Shown in pieces: positions 34,986 to 44,559 of a stretch of DNA of 64,000 bases. The stretch is from Dactylis glomerata. Taxonomy: Eukaryota; Streptophyta; Magnoliopsida; Poales; Poaceae. The notes beneath the pieces were generated by a model, which was not told the origin of the DNA, searched no databases, and saw only the letters and a list, made by a program, of their open reading frames with translations. The position numbers were made by a program, and so were the translations under genes. The stretch is from NCBI GenBank assembly GCA_007115705.1, contig QXEO01000339.1, forward strand, positions 1,424,684-1,488,683, read 5' to 3'. Numbering within the stretch: the stretch's first letter is position 1; each line of letters opens with the position of its first letter.

Positions 34986-37900
34986 TTTTTTTTTTTTTTT
35001 TTTGAAACGAGGCAAAAGATTTGCCTATTCCATTGATTAAGGAGAGAGTTCAAGAGTTTAAAATACAAGGAGCATACCTCCAAACAAAAGCCTACTCTCG
35101 CGGCATTAAGGCACTCAAAAATTTTGCTCCGGCTAAGCCCTAAAGAATAGCATTGCTCTTGATGGTCGAGGCTACTCTAGTAGGCATGGATGCCACACTC
35201 CGAAAAACTCTCACGTTTCTCTCATTCCAAATCTCCCAAGCGGTGAGTAAGAGCAAAGAAGAGAGGCCCTTCCGACGCCTTCCATTAACACTGGAAATAT
35301 GGCACCACCATTCCTCAAGGGAGTCATAGTTGGCCCAAATGTTGGTGTCGAAGTCCGTAAGACCAAGCCAATCCTTGAGCTCGTTCCACACCCGGAGCGA
35401 ATACCTACATTGAAAAATCATATGTGCCGCCGTCTCCGGTGCTCTCTTGCAAAGTTGGCAAGGTCCACAATTGGGCCATCCTCTCTGGATGAGGCGATCC
35501 GCCGTCCATACACGATTTTGGAGGATCAACCATGCAAAGGTTTTACATTTAGGAGGCGCCCAATTGTCCCAAACCGCCGGCATCATGAACGACGTGGGAG
35601 GCGTGTCAAATTGCGCCACATAAGCCGAGGACGTGGAGTATGATGCGTTATTGGTCAACTTCCAAGTGATGGTGTCTGGATCCTCATTAAGATGCACATC
35701 TTGGATCAAGTTCCAAAGGGTTGAAAACTCAATAATGTGGGCAACCGTGATGCCACCATCGAAGGCAAGATTGGATATCCAAAAATCGTGCTCGAGGCCC
35801 TTGCTAACAACAAAATTCTTCTTCTTAGAGATGTTGAAAATGGATGGAGCAATATCTTTGGGCTTCGCGCCATTGATCCAAGGGGAGTGCCAAAAGATGG
35901 CGGTCTTGCCATTCCCAATGGCGAGATTAATGAGAGTGTAGAAGAGATCCATGTCCTCTTCATTACAAGGGTTTCCCATTCCAACCCAAGCTCTTCCGGG
36001 GTCCGTCCACTCATACCAAGGCCAACGAAGCCTCAAAGCTCTCCCAAATTTGTCAAGGTTTAAAATCCCAAGACCTCCCATACTCTTTGGGGTACACACC
36101 ACATCCCACTTCACTTTGCATTTACCGCCGGAAACCTTGTCCGAAGCCGCCCAAAGAAATGCACGCTCAAGCTTGAACATTGCCTTTAAGATGCCCTTTG
36201 GTACCGGCAAAACGGTAAGAGGGTAAATAGCTTGAGAGGCAATGACGGACTTCACGAAGGTTGCTCTCCCGGCGGTAGTGATGAATTTCCCTTGCCCAAT
36301 TGGGAGCTTTCTAGCCATCTTGTCAACAATAAATTGGAAATCCCCACTTTGAAGACGATGCACCGATAGAGGGAGCCCCAAGTATCTAATTGGAAACATG
36401 GAGCGCACCACGGGGAACCCTTGGAGAACGCTCTCGATGTCAATTTCGGAGCATCGAATGGGGACAACCGAGCTCTTTTGCACATTTGTAACAAGACCGG
36501 TGACCTCTCCAAATCCATTAAGGATGCGGGAGAGCGCTTCAAAGTCCTCTCTTATAGGGGCCATAAAGATGACCGCATCATCGGCGTAGAGAGAGGTGCA
36601 TAAGCAAGCACCCCTTCCACGAAGGCAGTGAATATCTCCATTTTCCGTTGCCTTGGCAAGAATAGCTTGCAAAGGGTCAATTGCAATGACAAAGAGCAGC
36701 GGCGAAAGAGGGTCTCCTTGCCTTAACCCTCGACCATGCCGGATAGGAGACCCCGGCACACCATTTAGGAGGACTCTAGAGGACGCTGAGTGAAGCAAGG
36801 CAACGAGCCAATTCCGAAATCTTGGCGGGAAGCCAAGCCGTTGGAGCAAGTCCACAAGGTAGTCCCAACGCACGGAATCGAAAGCCTTCTTGATGTCAAG
36901 TTTTAGCAAAAGTGCCGGGGTCCTAGCTTTGTGAAGCCTTCTAGCATAATTCCGCACATACAAATAATTGTCATGGATGCTCCTAGACTTGATGAAGGCA
37001 CTTTGGGCTCTTGAGACTAGAGTGGACATGAAAGGGGCAAGGCGGGTGGCCATCACTTTAGCAATAATCTTTGCCACGGTATGGATGAGACTAATGGGCC
37101 TATAGTCGGAGATGGATTCGGCTCCCTTTTTCTTTGGAATCAACACAATGTTGGCGGAGTTGAGCCAATGGAAATTCTCAGAGTGGAGGTTGGAGAAAAG
37201 CAAAATGACTCTCATGAGGTCCTCCTTGATTATGTGCCAACATGATTTGAAGAACAACCCCGTAAAACCATCCGGACCCGGAGCCTTGTCGGAAGGCATG
37301 CCTTTGATAGCTTCATGCACCTCCTTCTCCGTGAAATCGTCGGCAAGCGAAGAGAGATCACATCCCGGTAGATTGATGTTGTCCCAATTAAAATCACGGG
37401 AGCGCCTTGGACCTCTTTGCATGGTCTCGTTGAAGTGTGAGTGAATCATTTGCTCCATGTCCTCGTGCTTTGTGACCCAACCCGGCCCCTTCTTCAAGCG
37501 GAGAATGAAGTTCTTTCTTCTCCTAGCGTTGATTTTCATGTGGAAATATTTTGTGTTGGCGTCGCCTTCCTTCAAGTTAGCCATGTGGGCGCATTGTTTT
37601 TTCCTCGCCCGCTCCATGACCGCAAGGCTCGTTACCCTCTTCTTAAGCCTTTTCCTAATGTCATTCTCCTCCGGCGAGAGAGTGCGGAAGTCTTGAGCTT
37701 CATCGAGTCGAAGGATGACTTCGAGGGCCATGTGGAGGTGGAGCTTTGCGTTCGATGAAAAAGATCTACTCCAAGATCGGAGGCTCTTGGTGACGCGCGC
37801 AAGCTTATGGTAGAACGCTTGACAAGGCTCATAGTGAGGGGTGGCTTCATCCCAAGACTTTTGCACAACCTCTTTGAATCCCGGCATTTTGGCCCAAAAG

Positions 37901-38133
37901 TTCTCAAACTTGAAAGAGCGTGGCTTTTTAGGGCCTCGGGCACAAGCTAGAAGGAGCGGGCAATGATCGGAGAGGGACGATGAAAGAGCATGGAGGATGT
38001 GGTCGCTAAGGGCGATGTCGCAATCATGGTTGCAAAACACGGCATCAAGCTTGCTCAAGGTGGGGTTTAGCCTCTCATTACCGTGGCACTTAATTCTGTT
38101 TTGGCTTTCCATGATGCCAAATCTTACTAAATT
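34986..38133 (-). mobile_element. 5'-truncated L1-type LINE, minus strand
   Basis: On the minus strand it ends in an A18 tail (T18 at 34986-35003 on +) and starts partway into the endonuclease domain, giving about 3.15 kb. The flanks AAATTAGTATGTA (left) and AAATTATAATGTA (about 38130, right) are similar and may be an imperfect target duplication. Right boundary uncertain by a few tens of bases. The long open frame suggests a recent insertion into the Helitron. Confidence 0.85.
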
Positions 38134-38145
38134 ATAATGTACCAA
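35140..38145 (-). CDS. LINE ORF2 protein, N-terminally truncated: endonuclease end, reverse transcriptase, zf-RVT
   Basis: A 1001-codon open frame on the minus strand. The apparent start (38145) probably lies in flanking DNA, because the first 25 or so residues do not look like ORF2. LINE sequence begins near NERLNPTLSKLDAVF, the end of the endonuclease domain, and SDHCPLLLACA is its last motif. A helical linker follows, then reverse transcriptase (KAPGPDGFTG, SDYRPISLIHTVAKI, LDIKKAFDSV, GLRQGDPLSPLLF, catalytic YADD) and the C-terminal zf-RVT domain (PPKCKTFAWL...CQLCKRAPETAAHMIFQC). There is no RNase H domain, unlike the remnant at 24670. The protein would copy LINE RNA at a nicked target, but most of the endonuclease is missing, so it could not act alone. 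No stop or shift interrupts it. Confidence 0.9.
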   Translation of the reverse strand: MVHYNLVRFGIMESQNRIKCHGNERLNPTLSKLDAVFCNHDCDIALSDHILHALSSSLSDHCPLLLACARGPKKPRSFKFENFWAKMPGFKEVVQKSWDEATPHYEPCQAFYHKLARVTKSLRSWSRSFSSNAKLHLHMALEVILRLDEAQDFRTLSPEENDIRKRLKKRVTSLAVMERARKKQCAHMANLKEGDANTKYFHMKINARRRKNFILRLKKGPGWVTKHEDMEQMIHSHFNETMQRGPRRSRDFNWDNINLPGCDLSSLADDFTEKEVHEAIKGMPSDKAPGPDGFTGLFFKSCWHIIKEDLMRVILLFSNLHSENFHWLNSANIVLIPKKKGAESISDYRPISLIHTVAKIIAKVMATRLAPFMSTLVSRAQSAFIKSRSIHDNYLYVRNYARRLHKARTPALLLKLDIKKAFDSVRWDYLVDLLQRLGFPPRFRNWLVALLHSASSRVLLNGVPGSPIRHGRGLRQGDPLSPLLFVIAIDPLQAILAKATENGDIHCLRGRGACLCTSLYADDAVIFMAPIREDFEALSRILNGFGEVTGLVTNVQKSSVVPIRCSEIDIESVLQGFPVVRSMFPIRYLGLPLSVHRLQSGDFQFIVDKMARKLPIGQGKFITTAGRATFVKSVIASQAIYPLTVLPVPKGILKAMFKLERAFLWAASDKVSGGKCKVKWDVVCTPKSMGGLGILNLDKFGRALRLRWPWYEWTDPGRAWVGMGNPCNEEDMDLFYTLINLAIGNGKTAIFWHSPWINGAKPKDIAPSIFNISKKKNFVVSKGLEHDFWISNLAFDGGITVAHIIEFSTLWNLIQDVHLNEDPDTITWKLTNNASYSTSSAYVAQFDTPPTSFMMPAVWDNWAPPKCKTFAWLILQNRVWTADRLIQRGWPNCGPCQLCKRAPETAAHMIFQCRYSLRVWNELKDWLGLTDFDTNIWANYDSLEEWWCHISSVNGRRRKGLSSLLLLTAWEIWNERNVRVFRSVASMPTRVASTIKSNAIL

Positions 38146-41100
38146 TTCTTAATGCACCCAAAGGAGATATATGCATTCAAGCATATAAACTTCTTGCGGG
38201 AGCTCCTGTACATGCATTTATCTACTTTTCAATGTGACATATGGAAAAGGCATCAATGCATTTGATCTATTCGATCTTACCTCTTGCTTCGTTGTTGCTT
38301 TTATGTCCTTTAGATTTCTTTTGCTATCTGTTCACTAAGTATAGCTATTTCTGTACACAGCCTATATTTTCCCTTAAATGATTTTTGTTAAGATTGTTGT
38401 TGAGCTCACAACTGTTGTGTTTGACAGGGTATCTAAAATTGCTGCATTGGATCTGAAGGTGAAATGGTGGTCTGTCCTTTATCTCTTTTGATGAAAAGGT
38501 GAGATGGTCTATGCAGGGTATGCATGGTCGAGTTGGAGGTGAGCAGCAAGAGGCACGCAAGAGGGCAACCGTGGCTCGATAACACCATAGTTCAGACCAT
38601 CACCACAATAACTAGAGTTTGACACCCTGAAGCAAACTAGGTAAAAGTTCTCTGAATAATAAGTGTTAACCTGCTTGTTTGTGTGTTGTCTGATGTGTGG
38701 GTGCGAGAAATAGAGCATATTTTGGATAAGGAACTAAAATTATCAGACCATGCTCTATTTTAATTGGGTATCCAAGAATCTGTTCATTCTTTTCTCAGTT
38801 TTTCAAATATATATATCCTACACACACAATCTTCAGTTCAGTGTTATCACAAACCAGGAAGTCTCAGTTGAAGCTATTGGGTGTCATGGATGTCTTGCAT
38901 CTCAGATTTATACTTGTGAGAAAATCACGAGTTTCTCCGATTATAGGCCACCATGTAGATATTTGGGAAGGGATTTCTAAAGAAATGAATGCTAGAGTAT
39001 ATGCTCATAGGTAGATGAGTAGTACAGGAAGAAAAGCTTGGCTCGTGTATTACAGTCTCATAATTTGAATCATGAACACTAGAAATAAGATTATGAACTT
39101 TTATTTATGATAGCTAGAAAATCCAAAGGACAAGCTGTATATAAATACATATGATATGAGTAGCGGTTTATATAAAAAATGCATGAATACCTTTGCAGGT
39201 TCAATTTTGCGATAAATTTTGGCTAACCAGTATACTAGATGTTAGCGTAGCTTATGACCGCTAAATGAACAATTTAAACTGGGCATCTCTGAAGCTACAC
39301 TAGCATCTTTTCCGGAAGTTAGAACTTTCAGTGCACTATGTGCGATATTTTTGCTGTCTGCTTGTCTAAGTAAGAAAATATAGGGATTATGCTATTGTTA
39401 GACCTGGGAGTAACATGCACTTTTTTTTTTGTTGATTCGGTGACTGAACCTGAGGACCCAAAATTAGCTTACACTTGGCAATTAATTTTAAGGGGCCCTC
39501 TAGCTTGTATTCAGATTTTAGGCAAAATGGAATGTGTCCAGAAAACATGCATACTGCATTGTTGCTCCACTTCCGTCCCTGTATCCATGTTGCCAGAGTC
39601 TTATCTAGTTATACTGTACTCCTTAGACATCGTCGAGATGCGCTATGAGGCTTGATCCTACGGTTTCAAACTCTTGCATTTTGAATATAGGGAATCTGTG
39701 TAAGGAGGTTTTTTCTGTGGCATTATGTCAAGTTACATAATGGTAGCATGTTACCCCCAGATATAATTGCCAGGCCCTTTATTTGGGAGAGTGGAAATTT
39801 ATCAAAGAGTTGTAGTACTGTTAGTTTCATGGTCCTTTGTGGCGAGTTGACTATGGCTCACAATTGAGGCTCGCTTCTGTGTTGAGAATTTTTAGTGTTC
39901 AGTGATATGGCCTTTCCCAAAAACCGTGCGTGCGGGCGGCAACGCTTCATTCCCGAGCGTCTCCCGTCTCTGCAGGTACACTGACTTCTTTTCCTTCTCT
40001 CCATCTTTTTTCTAACTGAAGAGCATACGAGAAATCACCAATACTTAAAGAACAACACTATAAGCACCTAGAAAAATTCCAGAGATTCGTTTCGAGAGAA
40101 AAATCAACAGATTCCATTTTTTGAGAAAACATCATGAATTTGGCCTTCCAGTGCAAGGGCGATACAGAATCAACAATATATTTCTGAAGGACGGTGGCGC
40201 GCCGCCTCGAGGAGCTTCTCCACCATCTCCGGCGGGGGCGGCGGAAATAGAGACCGGCCATGGCCCGGTGTAGAAACTAATATGACACTTTCTTTCATGC
40301 TTTCCTTTCCTTTTTTGACTAATTATAGAATTTATTTGCTTGCTACTAAAGCTTATATTCTCATGTATCAGAAATGAAATGAGTGTAAATTAAGCGAGGA
40401 GGCGATGCTTCTAAATTGCTGGATGTCAAGCTATAGTGCTTTGCAAAGGTGCTTCTCCATGCTTATTGACTTCTTCCTATGCATAGTAGTATGCATCCGA
40501 TTGTTCTTTTCATATCTAGACTAGAGGTCTATGTTTCTTTGAGCATTTGACTTACCAGTGATATTATGTGCTGTCACTTAATCTTAATTGAATATTATGT
40601 GTCTTGATCTATAGATATTTTATTGGGTTAAATCCCCGTGTCTCCCAGTTATAGTGCCACTATTTTTCTTACCATTGTTGTCCTAACCTTATATACTACA
40701 AAATTGCTGGTGCATTTCTTTATGGTCACCTATTTACAGTTATGTAACTATGCATGCCTATAATGATCACTAATTTTGTTCTTGGTTCTGTGGCTGCAGA
40801 TTGCTATGGTGAATGATTACCATGATTTGTGACTTACCACCGACGGCGACAGATGATCAAATCTGGTGAGCACCATGTTTACAAGCCCACCTCTTTTTTG
40901 AGGTTTTGTTTGCTTTTGAGCAACCAATAGAAGATTCTTTGGTGGCCGAGCTATTATTTTCCAATGGTTTATATGATGGTGATGATGTAGAATGATTAAT
41001 GATATCATTTTTTCATGATGTTTTGTGGTCCGTGGTGACTGATTGGCTTGTGTTTGTTTTTACAGCTTTGTGTATGCTATTGTGTTTCAGAATTGGGGGC

Positions 41101-41646
41101 TGCCAAAGGGAGTTCTCGGAGGGGAGCTCAACTGATCGGCCAGTCTTTGATTTACAACTTTGCACATTGTTGCGTTTCAGAAGAGGGAGCTACCACAGGA
41201 AGGTCTCATTAGGGAGCTCAAAGGTATGATGATTGGACTGTTTGGATTTGGTTATGCAACCTCAGTTTTTCCCTATACCATGTACTACAAACTTAAATTT
41301 TATATATGCTTGGCTGTATATTCTATTGAAAATTAGTACATAATGCATAGTATTAAGCTTTGGTAAGTAGGTATACTTCTCAATAATCTTTGATACAAGA
41401 TCAATTTACAGCTTAGAATATAATTGATAAATATAATTCTATAAAAAGACCCCTAGATCGGTAAAACTGAACTGACACATAAGATGAACTCTTGGATGAA
41501 ACAGAATGTTGCATAAGAGTTCATCAAATTCGCCGTCTTTGGTTCCATTTTACATTATTTATCTCATATTGGTACCATCAGAGTGTTACGGTCATAATAC
41601 TATGCATAAATATTTTACTTTAAATTGTAAATTATTCATCATTCAT
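38146..41646 (+). other. Helitron body, middle part
   Basis: About 3.5 kb of AT-rich DNA with short exon-like islands bounded by AG and GT, for example near 38515-38640, 39910-39975 and 40800-40873. Two similar islands follow CAG at about 41089 and 41180 (LPKGVLGGEL against LPQEGLIREL), the second ending at a donor-like AAAG|GTATGA. No frame exceeds 90 codons and I recognise no protein family. No Rep or helicase motif is seen. Confidence 0.5.
41201..41226 (+). repeat. Left arm of a 26-bp inverted repeat
   Basis: Perfect reverse complement of 41647-41672. It covers the end of an exon-like island and its splice donor. Confidence 0.93.
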
Positions 41647-41672
41647 TACCTTTGAGCTCCCTAATGAGACCT
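41647..41672 (-). repeat. Right arm of the 26-bp inverted repeat, at the broken end of element B
   Basis: An inverted copy of 41201-41226. Homology of element B to element C begins within one or two bases of its right end, so the arm fills the junction between Helitron DNA and truncated element B. Confidence 0.88.
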
Positions 41673-41712
41673 TTTAGCCAATAGCAATCTAGAAGTCAAC
41701 GAAAGTCAAGAG

Positions 41713-44466
41713 ATGGAGCTAACAATCAGAAGTTTAAGCTTCTACGTTGGACCTTTGGGTTCAGCTTGCCTTTCAGATCCGGCGAAATCGTGTCCGTCGG
41801 CAAGCAAAGCCGAGAGAATCACAATATCTGGATCATCCGTGGGCTCTTCCAGCGAGGTAAACTCGCCGGTCAGTCTCACAGCAATAGAAGATATGCAAGA
41901 GAAACTCGAGGAATTTGACGAAACTTGATGAAAGCCCGACATTGAAGCAACAGCGGTAAAAACTCATGATAGTTCAAGGGATTTCGCCATCAGAAGCAGT
42001 GGCATCTCTAGAAGCGTACATCAGTTATGCGTTATTATCACTGAAGCAGCAGAAGAGGATAATCACGAAGGCAACAAAGAGGTCGACATGCAAGTCGACA
42101 AACCAAGGAGTAATAGCAAAAAGGAAAAATAGAAAATTCATGTTTCAACCGGAGAGTGGAGAATCATCATGTCATCCATTAATCACGACACAGAAGTACC
42201 CGCGGATTCATGGAGAGAAGTTCTGATGGGGTATCAATACGCGATGCACCAGCACAAAAATAAGCTAAGGGAGGAAAGAGACATGTTTATGAGAAGCCGA
42301 GATGACAACAGTACGTCAAGTGGAGGATATTGGGATGAGTATAGCGATGCATCAGAGTGCAGCATGAAAAGGCACAGAGACCAAAAGCACAACAGGAGGA
42401 CAACAACACATACAAGAGAAGAAAGCTATGTGAAAAGTTTAAGCGCGCAGCAGTCAGAAGAGGAAGAAGACTTCATGCAAAAAACGCCAGAAGCAGCATT
42501 GGTAGCAGCACAGGCGTATCTACTAACCATACAACCAGAGCCCAGAGACCCAGGGGAGCACATGCATCAAGACGCAATACGAAGCCTCGGGTTCATAGAA
42601 GACAAGCTAATGGGAAAACTTCTAGACGAAAAGGCGACACATCGTAAGGAAAGGCGAAAGGAAGAGTTCAAGCGCAAATCCTTGCGAAACGAACCCAGTG
42701 AATCATCAGGTGACGAGAGGTGACAAAAACGGAAGGAGGAAGCAAGGAACATAATAGCACAAGCACGAGTAGACAACTCACGCTATGCGTGGAGAGAAGA
42801 AAATTATGAAGACAATGAAAAAGAGATGGGCGTGTTATGCTTTACCCGCAGGGTTCGCAAAACATGGGTACCCAAAGGATTCAAGTTGCCGCACGATCAA
42901 GAAAAGTATGATGGGTCGCAAGAACCCACTCTATGGTTATCAGACTACCTGCAAGCAGTACAAATACTCGAAGGAACAAGAGCAACAGCAATGCAAAGTT
43001 CGCAGTTACACCTCACCGGCACAGCACGGTCCTGGTTGAATACTCTACCCAACGATTCCATTGGAAGTTGGGGAGAACTAGAGAACCAATTCGCAAGAAA
43101 TTTTCGCTCAACATACAAACGACCAGCGTCATTGGAAGAAGTTAAGTCGTGCGTGCAGATGAGAGACGAAACTCTGCACTCTTACATACAACGCTGGAGT
43201 GTCATCAAAAACTCTGCAGAAGACGTCTCCGACGAAAGAGCAATAGACGCCTTTTCGGCCAGACTTCGTCGTTCAGACCTCGTGGAAGAGGTAGGGAGAA
43301 TAAAGCCAAGGACAGTATCAGAACTAATGGAGGTAGCCAATAGATTCACCGATGGAGAAGACGCGTATAACAACAAAAGGGGGCGTTCACCAGAAGTTGA
43401 CAGAGCGAGCAGGCAAAGGCGAAGATACCGCAACGGAGATAGCCACGCAAGGCAAAATCTGATAGCCGTAGGATACGAAAGAAGGGACGAGGAAGGCTAT
43501 GAAAACAGGGAGTTCTAGGCAAAAGGAAATCTTGGAATAGAAAAACCAAAATAATCTGGCCCATCGGCGGAGGACATGCTATACAGACCTTGTCGAATCC
43601 ACTATGCGTACCTAGATGGAAAGAGAGTTTCTAACCACCAGATGAAGGATTGCAGAACCTTCTTAGGATTGCAAAGCGCCATGGACTCGAATCAAGGAAC
43701 ACGGCAGGAAAAGAAAAGTATGAGTCAAGGATACCAAATACAGCGACTAGCAAAACATCTGGAGTCGAAAGTATATATATCTGCAATGATCCAACCGGTG
43801 CCAAAGTCCAAGAAATAGCGGAAGAACATATCCAGACAAGTAAACTTAGCTATATCATCACCACCAGCAACTACAGAGTACCTACAGTGGTCCGATCAAC
43901 CAGTCAGGTTCAGCAGAGCCGACCACCCGAGAAAAGTGCCCAGGCCGGGGCACTCACCAATGGTGCTAAAGGCGCAAATAGGAGGATACGATATCAGGAG
44001 AGTATTCATGGATGCAGGAAGTGGCATAAACCTAATATACGCAATAACTCTGAAGGCAATGTGCATCTCACTAGAAAGTCTAAAGCCAACAGATTGTTCT
44101 TTCCACGGAATAGTACCAGGAGGCGCAAATTACCCTCTCAGGAAAATAGAACTCGACGTTTGCTTCGGCTACAGCAACAATTATCGCAGAGAGAAGCTGG
44201 AGTTTGAAGTCATGGACGGGCCTTCACAGTATCATGCAATCCTGGGGCGCCCAGCATTTGCAAAGTTCATGGTAGTACCTCACTACGCATATCTCATGCT
44301 CAAAATCCCTGGACCCAAAGGAACAATCATGGTACAAGGCAGTTTTGAAGTGTCCAACACTTGTGACAAAGAATTCAATAGGCTGGCGCAAACTTTTGGC
44401 ATGACAACAGAGTATGCAAGACTGAAAGGCGAAACTGACCACAACGTGGTACCCGACGTTGGATGA
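41713..44466 (+). pseudogene. gag-protease of element B, 5'-truncated and broken
   Basis: Homology to C starts at 41673, upstream of the in-frame ATG 41713 (MELTIRSLSFYVGPLGS); C has this Met internally, so 41713 is not the native start. Open pieces are at 41713-41928, 42169-42723, 42826-43518 and 43936-44466. The third has the gag core (WLSDYLQAVQILEGTRATA, then LTGTARSWLNTLP, FRSTYKRPAS and QRWSVIKNSAEDVSDERA). The last has an intact-looking protease motif (FMDAGSGINLIYA) and the FHGIVPGGANYPL region. The product would form the particle and package RNA. At least three stops or shifts separate the pieces. Confidence 0.83.
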
Positions 44467-44559
44467 TCCCTGCCAGATCAGGCTTTCGATACGACTCAGG
44501 ACTCAAAGAAAATCCAGGTCCACCCCACGGACCTGAACAAAACCACCTCACTAGCAGTA

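Noticed and set aside
35299..37758. Plus-strand frames opposite the LINE
   Set aside because: Shadows of the LINE ORF on the minus strand.
41647..41672. 26-bp inverted arm considered as the terminal inverted repeat of a MITE or DNA transposon
   Set aside because: No target duplication flanks the two arms, the left arm lies over an exon-like border and its donor, and the right arm abuts the truncated retroelement. Junction filler is a better reading, though not proven.
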